Source: Megalopta genalis (Eukaryota; Arthropoda; Insecta; Hymenoptera; Halictidae). Taken from it: a DNA stretch of 64,000 nt. This document shows, piece by piece, positions 53,400-64,000 of this stretch. The stretch lies in contig NC_135027.1 in NCBI RefSeq assembly GCF_051020955.1, positions 2,356,001-2,420,000 on the forward strand, read 5' to 3'. Made by a program: the position numbers and the translations under genes. Under the pieces are notes generated by a model. That model ran no database searches. It saw only the letters and a program-made list of their open reading frames with translations, and had not been told where the DNA came from. Each line of letters opens with the position of its first letter. Within the stretch, counting starts at the first letter, position 1.

Positions 53400-55620
53400 G
53401 AGGACGAAGACGAAAGGCCAAGGGGAGAAAGGAAAAATAGGAAAAAGACGAGGCGCGCGTGTGGGCAGACCGGCACCTATTTTCCTCGCGCTCAGGGGTC
53501 ACGGTGTCCCCCCACCCTCTCCCCTGGCCCCCACCCCCTCGCCGGGCCGGCGGGGCCCCGTTCCTGGCCCCCTCTACACCGCGGATCGGGCCCAGGTGGT
53601 TTGCAACCCCCCTCGATCAAGGAACGCGTCGGCTCGCGTACCGCGAAGCGCAGGTTACATAATTATTCCGGTCGTGCCTCGCGAGCGTTTCTTGGCCAAT
53701 GGGATTGTGGTTCTATGGGACAGTGGACGGTGTCCCCATAGAAGCCACGCCTCGTGACCCAGACTCCCACATAACTGTTCTCGAAACATCATCGGCAGTC
53801 CGAATGAATCGACGAGGAAAGAAAGTAGCCGGCAACGCGCGCGGCCTGCGCTGCCTGAGCGGCCTGCGAGGCGGGAGCGAGACGGGGACTGAGGCCGAAA
53901 CGAGACGGACGCCGGCAGCGGCGAACAGAAGGACGAAGAAGACACGCAGCGGACGGGCATTTGCGATTCCCGAGACGCCTCGGCGGAGTCGCGCAAGTGT
54001 TTGAAATTAGACTGAGCCATAGACGTCGGCCTCCTGGCGAACCGCCGCGCCGCGCCGCGCCGCGACCGCGGCCGCGCCGGGTTTACCGGGGCATCGGGCA
54101 CTGCTGACGGTGGTCCTCCATCTTCGACCGGTTATGACCACCACACCGTTTCTGGCTATCTGAAATTATTATTCGTACTCTCTTGTTCGAAGCTGGCTGC
54201 GGTCCCCAGCGATCGACAGAACTTCGAACTTGTAAATACGTAAAAATAGTGGGAAGACCTTCTTCTGCACCGCAAAGTATTTTTAGGAGAGAACCTGATT
54301 TTTAGTTTTATATTATATTCCCAATTGGGAAAACTTAGAAAGAAGTAATAGATATTTTTCCTATACCTTATGATAGATTTGGACAAAAGAAGTAGCTTTT
54401 GTTCGAAGACTTCGTTTCTATTTTGAACAGTTTATGAATTATAGCAATAAAATTAAAAAAATAGTAGAATATTTGACGATTAATTTGCACCCCTTGGATT
54501 GGATTTACGCAAGAAAAAAATATCGCGTAACACGTATCTCTACGTATGCTCCACATATCCCCAAAGTTTCCGAATTTTTTGAGCTTTCCTGTTTGGCGTC
54601 ATCCCTCGTCAGTAATCGTATTTATTAACCCTCGACGGCGGGCCATTTTCGCAACCGTACTACCGACGATGTTTAGAACAATTCTGAACATTGTTCAGTA
54701 ATTTTTCAAAAAATATTTTCGATTGTTCCTAACGGAGCAGCAATTTATTTTATTTCGTTGCCGAAAATTGAATAATCATGTAATCGATTTAAACCCTCTC
54801 GGTCAAAATTGACATAATCTCACGTTAACCATTAATCGGATCGCTTGACTGTGCTTTTTGCAACAACTCGCGGCACTTGAATTTTTCTAAGAGTCCCGAA
54901 AAGAATCGCCGATTTTCCTAAAACTTCGTCGGGTTCGAAGAAGCGAACCTCGCAGAGCGAGTCGGCCAGGCTGGAAACGACGCGGAAGAACATGGTCGCC
55001 GGCATAGTCTTTGGACCATCGGATCGGTCGCATGGCCGGTGGCGATCCGCGCCGGTTCTCTTTCAGCCGGAACGGCGCGGTGCGGCGCGGCGCGCGTTTC
55101 GAGAATGAGAAGAACGCCGCGTAATCGTAGAACGCATAGATCACCCTCGGTAAAAATTCGCGACGTATGCGGCTGGTAGACGCACACAGCGCGGCCGGTG
55201 CCAAGTGGCCGCGTAATGGCAGCACGGAGGTGTGCCCGGCGCAATTCAAGGTCCGTGATATGCTGCCTCGATTCTGTTATCGCTTCCTAAGCAAGCGCTC
55301 CTTCCCATTGTTCGACGAACGATATTTCTCGAACCGGTGACCGACGCGCGAGAGCCCGCTGGTACACGAACCGGCGAGATATCGCTTTTCCGGGACCCCG
55401 GCGCTGCGTCGCGCGTCATTTCTCCTACGACACGAGGTTCCCTGCAGAATCGCGTGGGACGTTCGTCTCGAACACTTGATGTTTCCACGCTTTATATGCC
55501 ATTCTTTTCCCGGGGTCTTAAAGCTCCGACGGCCCGGTATTATTTCCTGCTCGGACGCCGCTATTTGCTACCGCCATCAGCTGCGAATGAATTAATTCTG
55601 TACAGTTTTTCAGTTCGATC
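53400..55620. other. No gene recognised
   Basis: GC-rich to 54150, AT-rich to 54850, then mixed. TTAACCCTCGACGGCGGGCC at 54625 may be a further solo TTAA-type MITE end. No conserved protein seen. Confidence 0.5.
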
Positions 55621-55626
55621 GCGATA

Positions 55627-55782
55627 CAGTGAATTCTCCCTAATTGACAATTTGAGAAGCGGGGCCCGATTATTCGGGCCTCGCGGCTCCTTTTTATATT
55701 TACCGATTGTCAACAACTATAAAAACGAACAGCGAGACCCTTTTTCTGCACAATCTGAGCGTCAATTAGGGAGATTTTACTG
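55627..55782. mobile_element. pogo-like palindromic MITE, copy 9 (AATTCTCC subfamily, shortened)
   Basis: CAGTGAATTCTCCCTAATTG is mirrored by CAATTAGGGAGATTTTACTG, with TA at 55625-55626 and 55783-55784. Parts of both arms are deleted (156 bp in total). Confidence 0.8.
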
Positions 55783-55784
55783 TA

Positions 55785-58030
55785 CTGCTCCATCGTATGC
55801 TGTGGATATTAGAGAAAACAGTGCTACGAAATCGAAATCGCGCAACATCAAATTTTTGCCTGCCTTCTTTTTTTATTTAAGCACGCGAAACCCAGACGAG
55901 CTTATTCAACTACATTCTACAAACATGCAAGGAAAAAACATACCCGAATAAAAGATATAAATTACAATAAATACTCGTATTTGCAATTCACGGTAATTGA
56001 TGAACAATTTACAAATTAACGCGACATAATTTACAATTTATTCGGTGAAAATATAAAGTAAATATAAATAATTGACAATCTTTTCCCTTGAAAGGGTTGG
56101 CTTTGTCCACTAAACAAACGAAATAAATAGAAAAACGCATCCACAATTTTCCTGCACGCGATCCTGCCAGGAGGATCTAACCCTCTCCTTCGAGTCTGTC
56201 GCGCTGTTCAGCAACGAAGAAATGCATTGTTCGCGAAGCAGAGAAACTCGAAGCGAAGTTCCGACATTGCGATCTAACCCTTTTGCCACCGGCGAAACTT
56301 CAAGCGGACGTCCACCACCGGGTTCATGAAAGCGGTCGCCAACAAAACGGTACAGAATGTAAAACGCGACGTCGGCTGAAAAGATCTAGCCTGAATGGTT
56401 TCCCGACATTGTCGGCCAGTGTCCAGAGAGGACAGCGTAGAGTGGTGGTCGCCGCGTGTGTCGGCCACACGCCCGTCCGTCAAATTAGGGGATGAAAAAT
56501 GGCCCCTGGTTCGGCGCCTCGAGCCCCGGCTACTTTCCGCTCGCTTTCTTCTTTTTCCGGCACCGCGGGAAAATAGCCCGGGATTAACGGAGAATGCTCG
56601 CTCGGACTGTCCACTGGTCGAAGGGCTTTTTAGTTAACCGGCAAGCCATTCATCCCGATGAAGGGACACTCGAGGGCGCGCAGCGCCGCTCGTGAAAGAT
56701 CACCCGCGGTCGGATGACAGATGCGAAAGGGTCGGTCGCGCGGCTAATTGCCAATTAAAAAGACATTTCTCGTGGCCACGGCCGGACAAAGTTTTTCCGT
56801 GGACACGGGCCATCTGCGGGACGATTTTCCGGAACGGCTGGACGTCGATCTTCTTTCAAACCGCGATCATTCTTCGGCCAAACGGACCATGGGGGTGGAT
56901 TGTTGCCGAGGAACGAATGGCTTTTTAAACGGCGCTCGAATTTTTCACTCGGCGCACGCGATTTCCCCTGATTTATTGCGAGCCGGAACTGTTCGACCAG
57001 TTCTTAACCCTTTGAGAACGAGCGTCGATGCACGCGCGACGTCAGAACCGCGCGTCTTATCCTCGAAATTGCGGAAATGCGTATAATTTGATTGTGTACG
57101 TATTAAATAGATTGCGGATCTTTACACGTTTTTCATCGAACAGACCAGATTGAATGCAAAACATCAAATGCAGGAAATAAATTTAACGATGCTGTTCGAT
57201 TATTCTCAACTGATTAAAAAATGTTAAGAATGCGAAATCTATTTTTATTCGTTTCCTACTTGTTGCGATCGACGTGGAGAATTTTTATCTTGCATGAAGA
57301 TACGCAGTCGAATAATAAACGATCAGGATGTTCATTTTTTAAACGAATAATTTATAGGTTCGCCTTTTATTTAAGTTTATCGTACACAATTTAATTCTTC
57401 GAGAAATACATTTTTGGTACTTTTTTTAGCCAGCAAAGTGTTGAAGCTTTCCGGAAGTCTTGATAAATAATTGACTAAACTATAAGTTTGCATTATTCGT
57501 TAGAATTTCGGCACTCTTTTGAAAGTGTTTCGAACAAAGTTGTCGACAGAACACAACTCGAAATACAAATTTCCGTCGACAAATTACCGAACCTTCGCCA
57601 GATGTGGTATATTTAGAGTGGCTGAGCAGATCTTATTATATGCGATCTCAGCAAAGAGCGATGAACATCGATTTAATTAGCCGAGATGAACGGCTCGGAA
57701 GGAAATCGAGAAACGTCAGTCACAATCAGTCTAACCCTAACCCGTCAGCCATATTAAATTCCACGGTTCCCGAACGAGCGGAGCCGTCTCGGAATCGTTT
57801 CAAAATCGAGTCCCAACAGCGGTCATCGAAGCGAGACGCGTCCGATCGAATGTCTTCGATAATTATTCCCGCTGCAGGTACCGAGCGCATTCATCCCCGG
57901 GGGCGTTGATCGACTTCCGGGTCTCCGACACGGTTGTCGATCACGTGGATCAAATTCGAGCGTTTCCAGGAAGAAATCGATCCTGCGGAGAGACGCGGCA
58001 CCGTGGAGTCGCCGTCTCCGCGGCCGCCAT
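55785..58030. other. No gene recognised
   Basis: Mixed sequence. TTAACCCTTTGAGAACGAGCG at 57004 is a solo TTAA-type MITE end. Open frames at 56692-57086 and 57604-57909 lack known domains. Confidence 0.5.
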
Positions 58031-58071
58031 ATGGACAACAAAAAGATCCCATTTTTTCCTTCTCTATCTTA

Positions 58072-58108
<37 letters not shown>

Positions 58109-58112
58109 TCTC
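58072..58112 (+). repeat. (CT)n microsatellite
   Basis: TCTCTCTC run of about 20 units. A (GA)n-rich tract of the opposite sense follows at 58411-58478. Confidence 0.95.
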
Positions 58113-58410
58113 ATCATGCTCTCTTCGATGATCAAAGAGAAGCGGAGGCATTTCGATGCAATACGAGATACTCGGGCCCCCGGAAGAGGGCCTTCTTCGT
58201 GGACAGAAGAGAGCTATCCTGTGTCCTGTGAAAGGGTTTACGAGAAAGCGGCCGAAACAGCTGCGGGCTTTTCCATGGCGGCAGGAAGACGCCGCGAAAG
58301 AAAGGGGTGAAAGAAGGGGGAGGGGGGACAGGAGTGAGGAGACAGGATACCTTTCTCTTCTCTGCCCGTCCGCGCTTCCTGATCCTCCTGCGGATCGTGG
58401 GGACCAACGG

Positions 58411-58478
58411 GAGAGAGAAGGCGAGAGAGAGAGAGAGAGAGAGTGGTGGAGAGAGAGAGGGAGAGAGGAAGAGAGAGT
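58411..58478 (+). repeat. (GA)n-rich tract
   Basis: GAGAGAGAGA runs interrupted by AGGCG and GTGGTG. Confidence 0.93.
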
Positions 58479-58499
58479 CACGTGTCGCGTGCCGTGGCA

Positions 58500-60800
58500 C
58501 GTGATCCTGCCGCGGCACGCTTCTACGCGTCGTCGACGTCGATCGTCGCGTATCGAGCGCCGATCGACAATACCCAAGGAATCGGGAAGGATTATGGTCG
58601 TTCATTCATGCCGGTGCCCCTTTCAGACACCGGCACCGGCCACCGGCACTCTTCCTCGCTTTCTTTCCGTGAGGACTATTGTTGCGTCATGCCGCGTTCG
58701 GCGTCGTAAATCCGTTTTATAACGCCGCTGTCCGGTTGTTTTACTTGCTCGACGCCACTGTTCATTTCGTTCGGTTATTTGTCGCCGGCTCGAGCCTTTC
58801 GCGATACTAAAATCCTCGCGATGTTTTCCTCCCTCGGAACTCCTGACGATTTATAGATCCTGATCTCAGATCCTGATGATTTATTGACATCCAAGAACGC
58901 TGTTCATTCCCTTCGTTTCGTTCGTTCAGAATATATTCTAGATTTATTTGTTGTTACATCATAACCTCCTAGAAATGGGATCGTTAGACCGCGGATTTTT
59001 ATGCAAAATAAAGACTGTCCGCATTTATTCTAAGACATAGAGGCTAGTTGGACATCTATTGTTCATTTCTTTTTATTTTTTTATTAATTTCCATTTCTTT
59101 CTCTAATCATTTTTATGAGTTCAGCATATTGCAATAGAATCTTCGAACTCTTCGTATTCGATATTGTACACAGTTTTGTCACAAATGCATAAAATTCGCG
59201 GTCTAATGATCATCAATAGTCATCAGCCTCAAAATTCTCTCGTCACCGACGATCCTCGAGATCTTAAGCATTCGCTCAAAAATCTCCTGAAGCGACTAGG
59301 ACCTCGAACAGTCTCCAAGGACCCGAAGGGAATCGCGGAGGAGGACAACAAGGACGAAGAAAGGGGAGGAGGAGGAAGCTAGTGCTCTGCCAGCAAGACT
59401 GGGTTAAGTCCCAAGGTCCTGTCGTCTCGAAGGCAATCCCGGAGCTCAGGACACGGATGCTTGTCCCGCGGCTGCGACCTACAGAGTCGAGCCACCTTCC
59501 ACCTAACTGTACCTGCACTCAGATTGCAACAGGATCGGAGGAAGTCTCTCTCCCTCGAACGCAGACGCGTGGACCCGGTCCAGCATCCTTGTGTGCCAAC
59601 CTCTGATTCTTCTTCAAGATCAGTTTCGTCGCCTGCCCACTGTCTTTCCCTAATTGCAACCAAGTTTCGACGATGTTCCAATTACTGTCTACGAGAACAT
59701 GGAAGCTAGTGCATGTTCCAGACCAGAAGATCAGTCGTGCGGCATGCTTCGCTTTAGGACCATTCTGAAATTGTCTCGGATTGCAATAGGACTCGCGCAT
59801 GAGTTAATATCCTCGAGTATCATCAACCTGGGTTGGTCCTTGTTGGAAACAGTTTTTTCGGCGTTTTTTCGCCGACTAAGCTGGGCTTCTTTTGTCCCGA
59901 ATTGTTTAAAATATTTGAGGAAATTAACGAATCTGTTGCTGTCATTTCAGCAGTTCACTATAATATAATATTGCATATTTAGGGAATATAATGAATATAA
60001 ATGTAAATCCGGCGTAAAATCGATTGTTTGATGTATAAGTGGAGAAATTCTGTTTCGGTGATATATGACCCAGCTTCGGTTTCCCTTCGAGCATTGAATC
60101 TTTAGTCGCGTCCTACGGTTTACTGCACTTACTCTTTCAGTGTATACTAAATTTCAGTGGTGACAAAGGCCTCGTATACCTCCTCGCAGAACATATATAG
60201 AAGCTAGTGAATTTTCCAAGTCAAAAGCTCATCGATGTTTCAACAGTGCTATCGGATCTTCGTTTATCATCAACATCGTCTTTTGCCCTTTTCCTCCTCC
60301 AGTGACGACGACGCGGATCGCCCACCCCCATCGAGAACATCTCGGCTAGTTCAGCTCCGTATCAGCTCTCAACCCTAGGTCATCTCTTTCTCTCTCTCTC
60401 TGGAAGACCCCGTTTAATTAACATTTGTTACCGGCCGGAGCCAGTGCGAACTCCGAGAATCTGGCATCCGTTTGTCGGCGGTTCAACAGCGTACACACCC
60501 GCCGCTCTAGAAGCGGATCGGCGAGCGGGCGAGCAGAGGGGCCGGGCGCGCGTGAGAGTGCCTTTTATGTAGGTAGCTTACACGCGTAAACGGCTCGAAC
60601 AGCGTGGCATCGAGATATGGGCCCGTTACTTCAGGGTGTCGCGCGCGGTGGAGCCAGTTACCGTGTTACCGCAATTCAGGCCACAAAGTCAAAATACAGT
60701 TAGCCGTGGCCGCGTGCGAGCGCCTGCCGCGAGCGGCTCCGCACCAAAAAAGAAATCCGGCTCCGCGATGCCGTGCCGTGCTCCCTTCGGAGGCACACCG
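58500..60800. other. No gene recognised
   Basis: Small open frames at 59164-59382 and 59654-59968 have no recognised domain, and no splice-linked partner exons were found. 60300-60600 is GC-rich. Confidence 0.5.
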
Positions 60801-60834
60801 GTCCGATCCGATCGTGTCCGTTCGTTCGTTTAAC

Positions 60835-61380
60835 TTCTTCTTCTTCTTCTCCTCCGCCGCCGTCGCCGCCGCCGCTCCGTTCTTCCATCTGCGAGCCGCG
60901 ACCTCGACGCCACCACCGCCGTCGCCGCCGACACCGTTTCTGCTGCCGTTGCTCTTGCCGTTGCTGTTGCTCTTGGCTCTGCTGTTGCTTCTGCTGCTCC
61001 TGCTGCTCCTGCTGCTGCACCGCTGCCCGACTGCATCCGGCTGTAAACCCAGTTGCACGCACCGCATCGGGGGTACATCCTCCGCGAAGAGGGACCGCCG
61101 CGGTCCGCTCGCCTCCGCTCGTCTCCGCACGCCTCGCCTCTGGGTTATCCGCCGACTGACCGATCGTGAGAAAGCCGTCGTAAAGGAACCGGCTGTTCGA
61201 TACAATGGGTTACCGTTGCTTCGCCTCCTCCTGATCCTCCGCGGAGATTTTCGAGCGGCTCTCTCCTCCCTTTCTGTCTCTCCTTCTGCCCCGACGAGGC
61301 CCTTTCTTCCTCCTCTTCAGCTTCTTCTTCGTCTTCCTCGTCCTCTTCTTTCTCTTGGCTGCGCTCTCTTGGTCACCGCC
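60835..61380 (+). repeat. Pyrimidine-rich triplet tract (TTC, GCC, CTGCTG)
   Basis: (CTT)n at 60835-60850, CCGCCGCCG clusters at 60852-60935, and CTG/CTC triplets at 60940-61020 give poly-Leu (+) or Gln/Ser-rich (-) frames. A further C/T-rich block follows at 61255-61365. Such tracts often sit in 5' leaders or promoters of insect regulatory genes, but no such gene is visible here. Confidence 0.6.
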
Positions 61381-61898
61381 TCTCCCTCGCACGGGATTTG
61401 CATACGTATCTGGGCAACATCGGTCCGAAGATGACCGTTATCGTGTACCTCCATCTTCCTCGCTCGTTTCTGCCGCTTTTCGGTGATCGATATTTTGCCC
61501 GCCGTGTCCTCGTGATCGATGACGATAGGCTTTCCGCGGGATCCGAGGTATTTTACTTGATCGATGTGAACACTGCTTCCCGGGCTTTCCGGATTACTGT
61601 TATCGTTGGACCGCGGAAGTTCGTGCACCGACGATGCGCAACGAATGTGCGAGACGTCGACGATGCATACGAGTTAAAAAAGTTCGGGAAATTGTGTTTA
61701 ATCAATGTATTTAATATATTGTAGAAAATGTGTGATATGTAAAATTGTAACACTTAAAACACACTTCGATCTCTCTTTTATTTCCAACGAACCTTGAGAT
61801 TTATCGAATGTCAGGTTGATCACCTCAAATCCCTGTGCAATCTTACAAATCACCGAATTCCTCGAACAAGGTGGTGCCTTCTGACTCGTCCGAGGGTC

Positions 61899-62075
61899 TT
61901 AACACGTTCGTTAACAGCGTCACGTATGTGTGTCGACCACGATTTTGTATTTCACGTGAAGAACGTCAAATCAATTTTTGTCATTAGCCTAAGACGTAGC
62001 ATGATATCTAGAGAATTTACAGGTTTCTTTGACGACATTTTTGTCATGAGAGATGCCTTTAATACGATAAATACA
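61899..62075 (+). mobile_element. TTAA-type MITE fragment, related to 28688-29296
   Basis: TTAACACGTTCG is followed by a match to the left part of 28688 (CACGATTTTGTATTTCACGTGAAGAAC; GACGACATTTTTGTCAT; AATACGATAAATACAAT). It runs into a TTA satellite, and no right end was found. Confidence 0.6.
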
Positions 62076-62079
62076 ATAA

Positions 62080-62250
62080 ATTATTGTATTATTATTATTA
62101 TAATATTATTTTATATATTATTATTATTATTATTATTATATTTTATTATATTATTTTATATATTATTATTATTATTATTATATTTTATTATATTATTTTA
62201 TATATTATTATTATTATTATTATTTATTAGATTATTACTATTATTATTAC
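62080..62250 (+). repeat. (TTA)n satellite with ~50-bp higher-order unit
   Basis: TTATTATTA runs are separated by ATATTTTATTATATTATTTT, which recurs about three times. Leu/Ile-rich frames across it are artefacts. Confidence 0.92.
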
Positions 62251-62259
62251 ACCAATAGG

Positions 62260-63050
62260 AAACCTTATTTCTCCCCCTTGTCATATTTATATTATATTAA
62301 TTATATTATGCTAATATATAATACTAATTTTAACGAAGAGACATAAAAAGGTACATAGATATTAATTTATTATTATCGATAAATGTCACGTCTTACTGGC
62401 GATCCACAAGCACTCGATGCGAACTCCTTTCAGAAGCTCGCGCGTGCACTGCCGGGTTAAATAAAAGTCGATCTCCTTGCACCGGAGTACATATACATAT
62501 GTATGCACGGTAAATAATTCTCCGAAGTGATTTATCAAATCTTGACTAAAGCAAGGAAGAGGTAGTTCGAGGTATTTCAATGAAGCAGACGACGGCAGCT
62601 TCTAGAAACAACGCGGCTGTCAGCGATTCCATTCACGGCGGACAGGTCCGAAAACAGTTTCAAACGCGGAATTTACGGCCGTGTTTCCCAGACAGGACGG
62701 CAGTTTAAAGGCAGCGATGTACCGTACACACCGTACAGTGGAAACGTCGCGCGAGACGAGCCCCGGCTGTCCACGGTAACGTGCACTAACTCGTGGCCCT
62801 GATCTATGGTGTCAGGGTCCGTGGCCGCCGCGGCTGATCGCTCTATTAGAGCTTGCGGGCCCCGACCGTTGAACTTCCTGTCCCACTTTCTTGAAAATTC
62901 ACGTCCACGGGGCCACCGGACTTCGGGCCCCCGGTGTCCTGTTTCGTGCGATCGGTTCCTACCCGATGGGGATTCCGACTTTGACCCTCTCTAATTTCGT
63001 GGTGACTCAGAGTTTCACGACGAGATGATCCGCAAATTTTCTGGCGCGAA
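62260..63050. other. No gene recognised
   Basis: Mixed sequence with short unrelated open frames. Confidence 0.5.
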
Positions 63051-63051
63051 T

Positions 63052-63342
63052 TTCGATCTCTGTGTATCCTTCACGTAAGAATTGGAAATGGAATATCGTT
63101 ATCGTTGCGAATGCGAATTTATGACAAAATCGACTAGTTGCAAATTTGACACAATAGAAAGTTTTAAAGAATTTTGAAATGTCTATATATTATTTTCGAT
63201 CTCTGTGTATCCTCGGATCACTTATAAATTGGAAATAGAATGTCGTCATCGTTAGACTGCGAATTTATGACAAAATCGAGTAGTTGGAAATTTGACACAA
63301 TAAAAAGTTTAAAAAAATTTTGAATTGTCTACATATTATTTT
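63052..63342 (+). repeat. Tandem duplication of a ~145-bp unit
   Basis: The copies start at 63052 and 63195, both with TTCGATCTCTGTGTATCCT, then GAATTTATGACAAAATCGA and AGTTG.AAATTTGACACAAT. They differ at scattered positions. A small repeat of AGAATTGCTATTACTAT follows at 63364-63410. Confidence 0.88.
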
Positions 63343-63507
63343 TAACCTATTAAAATCATCAAAGAATTGCTATTACTATAGAATTGCTATTACTATAGAA
63401 TTGCTATTGTTATTACTAAACTGCTATTTATTTTCTATTTTCTGTAATCGATGCAGACAAGTTTTATTTTGCATAAAAATCTGCGATCTAGTTATTTTAT
63501 TACTTCT

Positions 63508-63560
63508 TTAACACGTTGACTGCTGCGTCGGTCTCATATGATTGACATTATAGGAGAAAT
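63508..63560 (+). mobile_element. Solo TTAA-type MITE end
   Basis: TTAACACGTTGACTGCTGCG resembles the ends at 28688 and 61899. No partner end lies before the window edge. Confidence 0.4.
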
Positions 63561-64000
63561 TACAACTTTCTCGTTTTAGTTTCATTAATTAAATGACTTT
63601 GATATTGTGAGAATGTTTTGAGTTCATTTTCTAGTCGTCTTGAAGTAAGATGATCTGTCAATTCCACGAACAATTTGCATTCTGTATAAAAAAAAACTGT
63701 CTTTAATTATGTAGAATAGCATACAACACCCCGAAGAAAAAAACTATTTACAATTGTAAACCTGATTAACAATCCGAATTATTAAACAATTAATAATTAA
63801 CAATTAACGATTAATAATCCGAAATTTGTCAGTGAAAAGTTCATTCGAATGCGTCTCGTGGCGCAAAAGTTACACGAAAATGTCACTAAATTGTTCGATC
63901 GGGGCCAGCGTGGGGCCCAGCCCGTGGCATGCAGCGGGCCCGCTGTGAAAAGTGGGGGCAGAGTGTGCACGGCTTCACTCGGTCGCGAGCAGCCGCGTGT

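Noticed and set aside
59164..59968. Two short frames with protein-like composition
   Set aside because: No recognisable domain, stops between them, and no consistent splice sites.
60604..61434. 276-codon + frame with a long poly-Leu run that looks like a membrane segment
   Set aside because: Produced by CTG/CTC triplet repeats; the minus strand is equally open with Gln/Ser runs. Not evidence of a protein.

Overview
The window is nuclear DNA from an arthropod, most likely an insect and plausibly hymenopteran. The evidence is one gene with short exons and GT/AG introns up to 10 kb, many (GA/CT)n and (GT)n microsatellites, and a dense set of short inverted-repeat DNA transposons flanked by TA or TTAA. 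The order is an inference from repeat style; no sequence here proves it. There is no operon structure, phage, CRISPR array or rRNA, and I recognised no tRNA.

One protein-coding gene is well supported. Six exons on the + strand between 3617 and 23954 join in frame into the C-terminal 524 residues of an M17 leucyl aminopeptidase of the 'putative aminopeptidase W07G4.4' type, related to insect granny-smith and sperm-LAP proteins. All metal ligands and both catalytic residues are present at the spacing of bovine leucine aminopeptidase. After the normal C-terminal fold the last exon continues into about 90 residues with 21 cysteines, rich in Cys-Pro-Pro-Cys. This resembles structural sperm-tail proteins and suggests a testis paralogue. 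The N-terminal ~100 residues were not found and probably lie upstream of the window.

Layout. 1-3616: upstream flank or intron, with a tandemly duplicated TA-flanked MITE and GT and CT microsatellites. 3617-23954: aminopeptidase exons; the introns carry a ~190-bp inverted repeat pair (7.8/8.9 kb), an AT-rich hairpin (9.5 kb), a TTAGG-like decamer satellite (13.1 kb), nested MITEs (15.8-17.7 kb), a 30-bp satellite (18.7 kb) and foldback elements at 17.4, 19.7 and 20.9 kb. 24-64 kb: no exon I can support on either strand. This 40 kb is intergenic or large-intron sequence with purine/pyrimidine tracts (26.6-27.5, 29.6-30.5, 39.8-40.4, 58.0-58.5, 60.8-61.4 kb), TTAA-flanked piggyBac-like MITEs, a 730-bp ATAGTA satellite, a Tc1-like foldback at 46 kb, and an internally deleted mariner with perfect 30-bp ends at 48.9 kb next to a pogo-like MITE.

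The recurring theme is miniature transposons of at least five families, several nested, duplicated or abutting. The most interesting protein-level feature is the aminopeptidase joined to a Cys/Pro-rich tail. Splice sites and repeat limits were read by eye. No database search or alignment was run, so family names rest on recognised motifs.
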